Assembly: GCA_003131705.1 (NCBI GenBank)
Contig: PKUY01000326.1
Location: 1 to 12,099 of the forward strand
Reading direction: 5' to 3'
Origin: Acidobacteriota bacterium
GTDB taxonomy: Bacteria; Acidobacteriota; Terriglobia; Acidiferrales; UBA7541
Length of the DNA: 12,099 nt
In this document: positions 1 through 7,055 of the stretch, piece by piece
How positions within the stretch are numbered: the first letter of the stretch is position 1
Layout of the letters: the number at the start of each line of letters is the position of its first letter
Translations under genes and position numbers: made by a program
The notes under the pieces: generated by a model
The model's database searches: none
Seen by the model: only the letters and a program-made list of their open reading frames with translations
Told to the model about the DNA's origin: nothing

Positions 1-493
1 CCCCATTTTAGAAGGGTTTTCCAACTTCAACGACGAGTTCTCGGACACCGAGTCCTGTATACAATTGAATCTATTCGAGTTTTAATGGGACAGCACTGAT
101 AGGAGCCGACTAGACTAAACGCAGTGACAGATATATCACAATGCAACGATTTGATGGCAGGGATCGACGTTTCGAATCCCGAGGCTAGGTCGCCTATCCA
201 AAGTGAATGAATCCTCAATGGAAATGATTAATGTGATCGGCTCCGGCGGCGGGCTAGGTCCCAAAAGTCGGGTAACTGAACACTCTTCGATGGCAAGCAA
301 CCGTTGGTTTTTGGTTTGTCGTTCCCGCCAGCATCCTCCTGTTGGTTGACCGATCTCGCCATTCGGGGCGACTATCTTCATGTGAACGAAGCGGCCAAGG
401 ACGAAATCTGGAGAATGCGGATCACCAACTGAGACGCTGCCAAATCTGCCGCAGCGTGCTCCGCAGGTGGATTGCAGCGACTCGGGTGCGATT
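1..493. other. leading region with no supported gene
   Basis: I see no convincing gene here. Open frames on both strands are short, mostly overlap the HD-domain gene that follows, and their translations (rich in Arg, Ser and Pro) resemble no family I know. There is no clear terminator and no complete tRNA. A TTGACC at 346-351 could be a -35 box for the following gene, but no good -10 lies 16-18 bp downstream. The stretch may be an intergenic region or decayed sequence. Confidence 0.5.
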
Positions 494-505
494 AGGAAGG
501 TGGCC

Positions 506-1372
506 ATGGAAATCGATCGAAAGGCTTTTCTCGAAAGTTTGGGAGACGCAGACGCCATCAAGAAAATGGATTCCGAGGCCCGCGCTGATGCTCTGGAGCA
601 CCGTATGCTTGCGGAATTGAACACAGCCATTGCCAGTAGGCAAAACGGCGGGCTTCAAGAGTCCAACAAAGCCGAGTCGAGCCAATTCGAGTCTGGCAAG
701 TATCCGACGGCTGCGGAAGTCGAAGCGCAGATCGAAACGCGAACGTATCGGTCGGACGCGGGTTTCCTGATGGTGCTATGCACGGGTGCAAACGCGAAGC
801 GGCTTGCGCCGATGCCCGCTAATCCGACGCTGCTTGATTTTTTCAAGCTCCGATTCATGGACACCGCAAACCACGTGCTTCAAAGCGCCAATCTGGCCAT
901 GAAAAACGGAATGTCGGAAGAAATCATTCTCGCGTGTCTGCTTCATGACGTTGTGCAGGAACTCATTCGCACGGACCACGGATGGTGGGGAGCGCAACTA
1001 TTCGAGCCGTACGTCCCGAAGAAAGTCACATTCGCAATTTGTTACCATCAAGCCCTGCGCTATTACGCCGATCCGTCCGTGGGATACGAATACCCTGATC
1101 TTTACCGGCAATTATTCGGGGTCGATTACGTGCCACCTGCTTACATCGAAGAAACCTACCGGATGGTTCGCAAGCATCGTTGGTACATGGAGCCGCGCAT
1201 GGTGGCGGTGAACGATCTGTACGCGTTCGATCCGAGCGTGGTGGTAACGATCGACCCTTTCCTCGATATCATTGGCCGGCACTGCAAGCAGCCAAAAGAA
1301 GGATTGGGTAACGATGGCAGCCCAGTCGCCCACATGTGGCGCACGATCATACGACCCGATCAGCCGTTGTAG
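506..1372 (+). CDS. HD-domain protein of unknown substrate
   Basis: A 288-residue protein with an HD-type metal-binding signature: H123 (A-N-H-V), H147-D148 (L-L-H-D-V), H158 (T-D-H-G-W), H181 (Y-H-Q-A) and D237 (V-N-D-L-Y). HD proteins are usually metal-dependent phosphohydrolases, and some (MIOX and PhnZ types) are di-iron oxygenases. The spaced extra histidines would fit a binuclear centre, but the reaction cannot be read from sequence. Residues 1-45 are charged and probably helical, and residues 46-85 look like a linker before the HD core. No signal peptide or membrane segment is seen, so it is probably cytoplasmic. The ATG at 506 is preferred over an in-frame upstream start at 467 because AGGAAGG (494-500) sits 5 nt before it. 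It lies 112 bp upstream of the SDR gene on the same strand, and both converge on the selenoprotein gene. Confidence 0.75.
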   Translation: MEIDRKAFLESLGDADAIKKMDSEARADALEHRMLAELNTAIASRQNGGLQESNKAESSQFESGKYPTAAEVEAQIETRTYRSDAGFLMVLCTGANAKRLAPMPANPTLLDFFKLRFMDTANHVLQSANLAMKNGMSEEIILACLLHDVVQELIRTDHGWWGAQLFEPYVPKKVTFAICYHQALRYYADPSVGYEYPDLYRQLFGVDYVPPAYIEETYRMVRKHRWYMEPRMVAVNDLYAFDPSVVVTIDPFLDIIGRHCKQPKEGLGNDGSPVAHMWRTIIRPDQPL

Positions 1373-1484
1373 GGAGATCGGTGCCCGCGCTCTCATCCCT
1401 TGAAGGCGATACTGATGGTTCAGTGCCGATCGAAATTTCTAGTCAAGCACAATCGTGTGCCGACTATATCCCCTTGGAGGCAAG

Positions 1485-2189
1485 ATGAACCTGCGAAACG
1501 CAGTGGCTTTGATCACGGGTGGAACCAGTGGCATCGGACGTGCCATAGCTGAGTCTCTCGCGGCAACCGGAGCACACGTAGCAATCACCGGGCGCGACGA
1601 ACGCCGTCTCGCGGAGACGGCAAGTACCTTGGGAGTCCACCCCATTCGTGCGGACGTAACCAAGGAAGCCGACGTGGAACGCACCTATAGAGAAGTTTTG
1701 GCGAAGTTCGGTGATCTCGATATTCTCGTCAACAACGCAGGCTTCGGCGTTTTCAAGAACCTTGTCGACTTCGACCTGGCCAGTTTCGAAGCCGTTTTCG
1801 CTACAAACGTTACAGGAGCGATGCTCATGGCCCGCGCTGCGGCAAAGCAGTTCATCGCAAGGCAACGCGGCAATATTGTCAACATCTCATCGACGGCAGG
1901 ATTGACCGGAGCCGCAAACGGGACAGCCTACTATGCGAGCAAGTTCGCGCTTCGTGGAATGACGGAATGCTGGCGCGCGGAACTTCGAAAGCACAACGTT
2001 CGCGTGTTTTTGGTCAATCCGAGCGAAGTCCTTACGAACTTCTCCGTAATTGCCGGCTTCGAGCAAAAAGAGAATCCCACCAAGCTGCGCGCCGAAGACA
2101 TTGCTCACATGGTGAAGGCGATACTCGAAATGGACGACCGTGGGTTCACGCCGGAATTGTCCGTCTTTGCCACGAATCCCCGGAATTGA
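1485..2189 (+). CDS. short-chain dehydrogenase/reductase (SDR, classical type)
   Basis: A 234-residue classical SDR, an NAD(P)-dependent oxidoreductase with a Rossmann fold. Visible motifs are the nucleotide-binding T-G-G-T-S-G-I-G (11-18), N-N-A-G (83-86), the structural/catalytic Asn108, and a catalytic triad of Ser136, Tyr149 and Lys153 (Y-x-x-x-K). Arg37 after the second beta strand (T-G-R-D) suggests NADP(H) rather than NAD(H). The length is slightly short for the family (about 250), with a reduced C-terminal substrate-binding part, so the substrate cannot be assigned. It is probably cytoplasmic. The ATG at 1485 is chosen because TTGGAGG (1474-1480) lies 4 nt upstream; an in-frame start at 1455 would include the ribosome-binding site. 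It follows the HD gene on the same strand and ends 113 bp before the 3' end of the convergent selenoprotein gene. Confidence 0.92.
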   Translation: MNLRNAVALITGGTSGIGRAIAESLAATGAHVAITGRDERRLAETASTLGVHPIRADVTKEADVERTYREVLAKFGDLDILVNNAGFGVFKNLVDFDLASFEAVFATNVTGAMLMARAAAKQFIARQRGNIVNISSTAGLTGAANGTAYYASKFALRGMTECWRAELRKHNVRVFLVNPSEVLTNFSVIAGFEQKENPTKLRAEDIAHMVKAILEMDDRGFTPELSVFATNPRN

Positions 2190-2256
2190 AGACCCCGCGC
2201 AGCCACACGACGAATACTGAATCGCCGTTTCGCGCACTCCGCTGCAGGTGAATGTT

Positions 2257-2269
2257 GTGCTCGCAGCAC
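2257..2269. terminator. weak hairpin between convergent genes
   Basis: A perfect 5-bp inverted repeat, GTGCT-CGC-AGCAC, lies in the 113-bp gap between the convergent SDR and selenoprotein genes. Its position would suit a bidirectional terminator, but only three T residues follow on the + side and no T-run is present on the other, so termination is a guess. I see nothing else in this gap. Confidence 0.25.
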
Positions 2270-2302
2270 TTTAGCGCCGACGTTGATCAACCGTTGTCCG
2301 AT

Positions 2303-4096
2303 CTAACGCCACTTATCGACGGAGGCGCTCGCTGTGTAGCTGAAGTCTCCTGCCGACCAATAGGTGTTGGTTTCGCCGCCTAACACGATGATCTCGATCG
2401 ACGAAGTTGGCTTTGCGTCGGCGGGCGCTCCCGGCCGGGGTCGCCGCCAGAAACGCGATACCGGTATTTCCGCGTCTCCCATCTTCAAATAAGACGCGTA
2501 GGGCTCAACTCCGGCTTGCGCCTGTTTTAGTTCGTTCTGGCGCGTCTGCCAGTACAGCCAGCCCGGCGTCTTGGAATTTGTGGCGAGCCACTCGCTGTAC
2601 GCTTCCTTCGAGTCAAAACCGTGCGCCTTGATGTCATTGGCGACGACTGGATCGAGCAAGAGCGTAGCCGCTCCCACACTGGTCGAGAAGAAGTGCGTCA
2701 GCCATCCCTTAATCACTTCGTGCAGCGGAAGGGGACAAAACCACGCAATGTCATTCATGCTCCATCCGGTGAAGATGCTCACGACGCTCTCGTCCGCCTT
2801 GAATCCTTTTTGCACATGCAAAGGAATCCAGCCAGCGGGCAGCTTATCTTCCGTTTCCGGAAAGCAGATATTGTTGTAATTGAATCCGTTTCCCTGGGTT
2901 CCCATGTAAGTCTGTCCGGGCATTCCGGACGCAGCCAAATTCTTGGACAGTAGCGTCCATGCCCTTCCGATCGTTGCATTCGCATCGTTGAAAGGACCCA
3001 TTGCGCCGATTCCCGAATTCATTTTGATTTGATCGCGAATGGGGCCGTTTACAACGACCATGCGGGCGAAAGAAGATGTGGAACTGAAAAGGGAAGTCAC
3101 TCCGGTCGCCGCTATGGCCAGGATTACGGGAAAGAATTCCGGCTGCGCTCCTGCCATCACAGCGTTGACGGCCACCTGCTTGACGGTGAACGACCAGTCC
3201 GGAAAAGCTCCAGGCGCCGCACTCATTTTTCCGACCACTTCATCCGGGTGATGACTCGTGCCTTTCAGCATCGCATCCACTTTTTCCTGCATGGGCAGGA
3301 TGATGGGCATGTAGTCCGTCATTCCATTGTCGGCGTAATACCGCTGCAAGTTGTCCGCCGTGTCGGTGTACGTCGGAGGGCCGATGGTGGGAGTGATCGT
3401 TCCCGTCTTTTTCTCTTCGGCCGCCAGCGGTTTGGTAAGAGCTTCGACGACTTCCTTCATCAGTGGTTTTCCGCTGACAGGATCATTCCCGTCGAGACAT
3501 GCGTACATCTGCTCGTCCGTTTTGTTCGTCAGAGGATGCGGTGTGAAGCAGATACGCTCGAGTGGCATGCCGCGTCCGGCGGCGTTGGAAAGCGCGAGCT
3601 CCTTGAACGCAATCGTGACCATCGGAGCTGTCGGGAAACCCATCTTTTCAACTGTTACGCAGTGACCCACGGTCGCTGGTGTGCACGTGCTTCAATGGCC
3701 GATCGCCATGATCATGGCGTTGCCCTTGGCTTTAATCTCTGCCCATAACTTGGGGTCGTCGTCGGCGAGCCCTCCGGCCTTTAATCGATACACGGTGTTC
3801 ACGCTGGGCATGTTCTTGGTGAACCAAATTCTGATCTGTTCCAGAAAGCGATCCGCGCCGGCGAATCCGTCGGATACGAGATAGACGGTCTTGCCATCGA
3901 GGCTATCCAGCCGGGGCGCCATGGGTATCAGCTGTATAGCCGGCGGCGAGCCTTTGGGATTCAGCGTCTCGAGTTTGACCCCGACAGCGGACGCCGAAAC
4001 CTTCTTCTTTGTCTGATCGCCGAGCAAAGGAGAACCAGTCAACAGCGCTGGTGAAATGCCCAGTATCGACAATAGCTTTCGCCGGTTAATTTTCAT
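2303..4096 (-). CDS. UGSC-family selenoprotein, in-frame TGA read as selenocysteine, Tat-like signal
   Basis: Read through the TGA at 3694-3692 this is one 597-residue protein with Sec135. The motif G-H-U-S-T-C (133-138) fits the redox motif of the UGSC family, in which Sec or Cys is followed two residues later by Cys, and G-F-P-T-A-P (153-158) follows as expected after such a motif. Residues 4-10 (N-R-R-K-L-L-S) plus a short hydrophobic stretch look like a Tat signal, so export is likely. Residues 68-165 form an alpha/beta domain holding the motif. Residues 310-385 form a second conserved block (V-V-N-G-P-I-R, then N-A-T-I-G-R-A). The C-terminus has I-I-V-L-G-G-E-T-N-T. The molecular function is unknown. 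The ATG at 4096 is preferred over 4159 because the signal starts there and GGGAG lies about 10 nt upstream. The downstream half has no ribosome-binding site of its own. It lies 243 bp after the PQQ dehydrogenase gene and may be co-transcribed. The alternative is a nonsense mutation, which I think less likely. Confidence 0.83.
3659..3691 (-). promoter_or_regulatory. candidate bacterial SECIS hairpin
   Basis: Directly after the TGA the mRNA can fold as three short stems separated by bulges: GCA (3690-3688) with UGC (3661-3659), GUG (3686-3684) with CAC (3664-3662), and ACC (3680-3678) with GGU (3667-3665). The 10-nt apical loop is AGCGACCGUG. Its second base is G, 16 nt after the UGA. Known bacterial SECIS elements have an apical loop roughly 16-37 nt after the UGA, with a G among its first two bases. 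An alternative inner pairing, CAC (3683-3681) with GUG (3670-3668), is also possible. The stems are short, so the call rests mainly on position. Confidence 0.45.
3692..3694 (-). other. in-frame UGA, predicted selenocysteine codon (Sec135)
   Basis: The only in-frame stop in 597 codons is a TGA, the one stop codon used for selenocysteine, and it falls exactly at the first position of a U-x-x-C redox motif, three codons before TGC (Cys138). The frame is kept on both sides without insertion or deletion. Decoding would require selA, selB, selC and selD elsewhere in the genome; none is in this window. Confidence 0.8.
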
Positions 4097-4160
4097 GGTG
4101 TACTTGCTCCCTTTGCGTCCCCAAGTTCCCAACCCACACTGCGGTGCGCATCTTAACATC

Positions 4161-4195
4161 CGCGCGACGACTCGCGACGAGATCGATTTCGCGCG
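4161..4195. repeat. nested inverted repeat upstream of the selenoprotein gene
   Basis: Seven-base arms CGCGCGA (4161-4167) and TCGCGCG (4189-4195) enclose a second perfect hairpin, CTCG-CGA-CGAG (4171-4181). It lies between the PQQ dehydrogenase stop and the selenoprotein start, 65 to 99 nt before the latter. It could be a leader RNA structure, a protein-binding site or a terminator for the upstream gene, although no T-run follows. The rest of the 243-bp gap shows no gene I can support. Confidence 0.4.
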
Positions 4196-4339
4196 AAGCC
4201 CCCTGGGGCGGCCATTGGACTGATGCGAATTCCCGCCAATCGTAATCCAGAAACTTCCCGGATGCTATCTCAGGCGCTCTCTACTCTGGAAGCTCCGCCG
4301 CAAAATCCAGTTACTGCGAAGATCGCGATGCTGCCCATA

Positions 4340-6070
4340 TCAGGGCAACGAGAACACGTAGATCGCATTTTGTCCCGTTGGAGTCTTCAGCTCAGGAACT
4401 TCTGCGCTCAGTTCCGGTACTTTCAGGTTGTTACCCGTCATCACGCAGACGTACTGCTTTCCGTTGACCGCGTAGGTGATCGTGCTAACGGAAATATTGC
4501 CCCCGAGGATCGATTCCCAAAGCTTCTTTCCGGTATCGAGGTCGAAAGCGCGGAACCTTCGAGACATGTCTCCGTGAAAAAGCAGGCCTCCGGCTGTCGT
4601 CAGCATAGCGCCGTTTCCGGGAGCACGCCCCACATCGAAGTGCATGGTCTCGCCGGTCGATAGATTTACCTTCGCCAGTCCTGTAAGCGCATTCGGATCC
4701 GATCCGGGCCGAGGGATAACTTTCCATCCTCCGCGCCCAGCGGGCCCAGCCAAAATCATATCGCGGCAATTATCGATGTAAGGGATATACAGAGAATTGT
4801 TCTCGGCGTGGTAGGCGGTGGGCCAATAGCTTCTAGTATTCCAGTAACAAACGATATGGCGTTCCCCGGGGTGCTTATATACCAAATCCCAATTGAGGGT
4901 GGTTTGCCCGGTCTTCACGTCTATGTTGGACAGTACATAATTCGGATCGTCATACGGAAATGGCGTAGCCCATAGAAACTTGCCGTTGTGGCGGTCGAGG
5001 ACGAATATAGTGCCGCCTTCGGCAACCATCGCTGCGATGTCATGCTTCGATCCGGCGGGAACGTCGGGATTGATCCACTTGATGAATTTGGGATTCGGAT
5101 TGAAAGCCACGTTCGCAAGCGTGCGCTCGTGCGTGTGGTCCGTGTCCCAATCATCGCCCGGCAGATGCTGGTAATACCAGATGAGTTTGCCGGTTGCGGG
5201 ATCGAGTGCGAGAGTGCTGTTGCTATAGAGGTCGGCCGGCGTGGAACGCGATGTGCCGTCGGGATCGCCATTGTGTCGCGCTGACCGCTGGTCCGGCATG
5301 GGATTTGCGACGCCCCAATAAATCACGTTGCGAACAGGGTCGAAGCTCCCCGGCAATCCCCATGTGGACGCCATGTCTTCGGAGTTATCTGCGCCGCCCC
5401 AAGATGCGTACCCCGGATCGTCGGGATGCGCCACGGTGAAAAATCTCCAGACTTTCTCGCCGGTCTTCGCATCGTCCGCTTCGATGAAGCAGGTCTCGCG
5501 TCCCTTGCCGCATGTGCCGCCCGAGATCACTTTACCGTCGATCACGAGAGCGCCAGAAGTGTTTTGCGTTTCGGTCTTGAATGTTTCCCAGCGCACCTTG
5601 CCCGTACGTGCATCGAGCGCTACCACGTAGCCGTCAGGCGCGGTGAAGTACACCATGTCTTCAAACATCGCCAGAGACTTCGTCCTTTCCACGGATCCCA
5701 CTTGTGGCGTTTTGTACTCGCGCTTGTACTCCCAGATCAGATCTCCATTTGTGGCGTCGAGGGCGTCGACGTTTCCGCCCGGCACGATCACGTACATCAC
5801 GCCATCGTGGACGATGGGAATGGTTTCCGTGACGCCGTCGGCAAGGCCACGCACCCACGTCATCCGAAGCTGATTGACGTTCTTCTTGTTGATCTGCTTC
5901 AGCGGGCTGTCCCGCTGCGCGTCATACGTGCGGCTGTACATGAGCCAGTCATCCGGACTAGGGTTCAAAAGCATCTCTTGCGTCACCGGCTTATAATCTT
6001 GAGCCCGTGCGAGCATCAGCGGAAGCGCTGCAAAAAGAAGGGCTATTACGAGAGTCGAAATTCTAATCAT
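4340..6070 (-). CDS. periplasmic PQQ-dependent dehydrogenase (methanol/ethanol type)
   Basis: A 576-residue quinoprotein of the eight-bladed beta-propeller type that oxidises an alcohol or similar substrate with PQQ and a metal, passing electrons to a periplasmic cytochrome. Residues 1-23 are a Sec signal peptide ending in A-R-A. Propeller 'tryptophan-docking' repeats are visible, such as A-L-D-A-R-T-G-K-V-R-W (151-161), A-L-D-P-A-T-G-K-L-I-W (288-298) and A-F-D-L-D-T-G-K-K-L-W (508-518). Candidate active-site residues are Asn256 (V-A-N-P) and Asp309 with Asp311 (D-D-W-D-T-D). The adjacent Cys-Cys disulfide of MxaF is not seen; Cys187 and Cys194 might pair instead. There is no CxxCH motif, so no fused cytochrome domain. 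AGGAG lies 5 nt before the ATG at 6070. It is divergent from the act operon and upstream of the selenoprotein gene. The substrate is unknown. Confidence 0.9.
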   Translation of the reverse strand: MIRISTLVIALLFAALPLMLARAQDYKPVTQEMLLNPSPDDWLMYSRTYDAQRDSPLKQINKKNVNQLRMTWVRGLADGVTETIPIVHDGVMYVIVPGGNVDALDATNGDLIWEYKREYKTPQVGSVERTKSLAMFEDMVYFTAPDGYVVALDARTGKVRWETFKTETQNTSGALVIDGKVISGGTCGKGRETCFIEADDAKTGEKVWRFFTVAHPDDPGYASWGGADNSEDMASTWGLPGSFDPVRNVIYWGVANPMPDQRSARHNGDPDGTSRSTPADLYSNSTLALDPATGKLIWYYQHLPGDDWDTDHTHERTLANVAFNPNPKFIKWINPDVPAGSKHDIAAMVAEGGTIFVLDRHNGKFLWATPFPYDDPNYVLSNIDVKTGQTTLNWDLVYKHPGERHIVCYWNTRSYWPTAYHAENNSLYIPYIDNCRDMILAGPAGRGGWKVIPRPGSDPNALTGLAKVNLSTGETMHFDVGRAPGNGAMLTTAGGLLFHGDMSRRFRAFDLDTGKKLWESILGGNISVSTITYAVNGKQYVCVMTGNNLKVPELSAEVPELKTPTGQNAIYVFSLP

Positions 6071-6204
6071 GCGTTCTCCTGACCTGCAACTGTCATCGCG
6101 CCGGAAAGTGTATAGCCTCCAGACGGCCCAAATGTCATAAACGTTTCACAATTGCTCGCTCGTAACGTCCCGGCACGAATCAATATAAGTCACTCTTAGA
6201 TCAA

Positions 6205-6222
6205 CACCCGGTGAGTATCACC
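6205..6222. promoter_or_regulatory. candidate operator dyad
   Basis: GGTGA-GTA-TCACC (6210-6222) is a perfect 5-bp inverted repeat, and CACC-C-GGTG (6205-6213) overlaps it. It lies centrally between the divergent genes, where a shared regulator could bind. No regulator gene is present in the window, and dyads of this size occur by chance. Confidence 0.25.
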
Positions 6223-6393
6223 TTTATCGCGCTCACGCGGCTCAAGTATGTGATCGCTTGACAGTTGTGGCGAGGTCGCGAACAGTTGAGCGAGCGATCT
6301 TGCCTGCAGTTCGCGGAATCAAAAAGTGGAAATCCTCGTTTACAGAGTTGGAGCGAGCATGTAGTATGTGCCTTCGCACTCAAGCCCCGTTCT

Positions 6394-6400
6394 GAAGAGG
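6394..6400 (+). promoter_or_regulatory. ribosome-binding site that decides the actA start
   Basis: GAAGAGG lies 5 nt before TTG at 6406. It favours this TTG over the farther upstream in-frame TTG at 6265 (no good Shine-Dalgarno sequence) and over ATG at 6463, which would cut off most of the membrane signal. Confidence 0.5.
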
Positions 6401-6405
6401 GTGAT

Positions 6406-7032
6406 TTGTCGCGGTCTAATCTCGGCCTGAAACGTTGTCTTCGCGTTACAGTATTTCTCGGCATGATTATCTTGGTGTTGTCGCTGCTCGATCGAACATC
6501 GCCCGCCCAGGATACGGCCCCGCCACCTCAGACGATGACGCAGAGTTCTCCGATCTTCACTCCTGCGCACCGCACTGTTATGGACGCCGTTCGTGAGTTC
6601 TTTGGTTCGCGTCAGAAACCCGTCCAGCCGATCGCGTACACTCACAAGGTGCATCTGGCCAATGGTATGCAATGTACGGACTGCCACGTGGGCGTCGATC
6701 GAGGCCCGGACGCCAGAATCCCGAGCGTCAATTTTTGTATGACTTGCCATCAAGTGATTGCCACTGACAAGCCAGAAATCAAGAAGCTCGCGGCCTATCG
6801 CGCGCGCGGCGAAGACATCCCGTGGCAACGAGTGTACGGATTTCTTCCGTCCGCGCATGTGAAGTTCAATCACGCGCCCCACATTCGGGCAGGAGTGGAC
6901 TGCGCTCAATGCCACGGCGATATGACCAAGCAAACCGTGGCCGTGCGCATGGTGGACCACACCATGGGATTCTGCGTGCAGTGTCATCGTGAAAAGAATG
7001 TGTCGGTTGATTGCGTGGCGTGTCATTACTAG
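6406..7032 (+). CDS. actA: pentaheme cytochrome c subunit of alternative complex III
   Basis: A 208-residue multiheme cytochrome with five CxxCH motifs: C90-H94 (CTDCH), C111-H115 (CMTCH), C166-H170 (CAQCH), C190-H194 (CVQCH) and C203-H207 (CVACH), the last right at the C-terminus. Residues 9-27 form one hydrophobic segment after basic residues, serving as an uncleaved anchor or signal, so the hemes face the periplasm. Five hemes at the head of a Mo-like/Fe-S/NrfD/DUF3341 operon match ActA of alternative complex III, a quinol:cytochrome c (or oxidase) oxidoreductase. QrcA of the Qrc complex is similar, but Qrc lacks a DUF3341 subunit. The start is uncertain: TTG 6406 is preferred from the ribosome-binding site, and TTG 6265 is an in-frame alternative. 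It is first in the operon, 54 bp before actB1. Confidence 0.87.
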   Translation: MSRSNLGLKRCLRVTVFLGMIILVLSLLDRTSPAQDTAPPPQTMTQSSPIFTPAHRTVMDAVREFFGSRQKPVQPIAYTHKVHLANGMQCTDCHVGVDRGPDARIPSVNFCMTCHQVIATDKPEIKKLAAYRARGEDIPWQRVYGFLPSAHVKFNHAPHIRAGVDCAQCHGDMTKQTVAVRMVDHTMGFCVQCHREKNVSVDCVACHY

Positions 7033-7055
7033 GGCTCTTTTGTTGATCTGTCGCC

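Larger units (their letters stand above)
6071..6405. promoter_or_regulatory. divergent intergenic region with repeated TGACAGTTG and a dyad
   Basis: This 335-bp region separates the divergent PQQ dehydrogenase and act operon and must hold promoters for both. The 9-mer TGACAGTTG occurs at 6259-6267 on the + strand and at 6087-6095 on the - strand, so each gene has one copy in its own sense upstream. A shorter copy, ACAGTTG, lies at 6282-6288, 21 bp from the other + strand copy. A dyad lies at 6205-6222. TTGACA at 6258-6263 resembles a -35 box, but no good -10 sits at 17 bp. No tRNA or small gene is evident. Confidence 0.45.

Noticed and set aside
171..179. TTCGAATCC resembling a tRNA T-loop
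   Set aside because: The flanking bases do not pair as a T-stem, and no matching acceptor, D or anticodon arm lies upstream. It is not a tRNA or an obvious attachment site remnant.
1411..1424. Hairpin ACTGA-TGGT-TCAGT between the HD and SDR genes
   Set aside because: Five base pairs, low GC and no T-run; within chance expectation for a 112-bp gap.
3692..3694. Nonsense mutation or pseudogene explanation for the in-frame TGA
   Set aside because: The TGA falls exactly at the Sec/Cys position of a U-x-x-C motif, the frame is intact on both sides, and a SECIS-like hairpin follows. A random stop would be unlikely to hit this codon. It remains the main alternative if the genome lacks Sec machinery.
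3029..3748. Plus-strand frame (239 codons) over the selenoprotein gene
   Set aside because: Antisense shadow of conserved selenoprotein blocks; it is rich in Arg and His and has no recognisable domain.
5426..6082. Plus-strand frame (218 codons) over the PQQ dehydrogenase N-terminal half
   Set aside because: Antisense to the signal peptide and propeller repeats, with a composition typical of a shadow frame.
6258..6286. Perfect -35 box TTGACA as an actA promoter
   Set aside because: No acceptable -10 box occurs 16-18 bp downstream (AACAGT at 17 bp). The bases overlap the TGACAGTTG repeat, so I treat them as part of that element instead.
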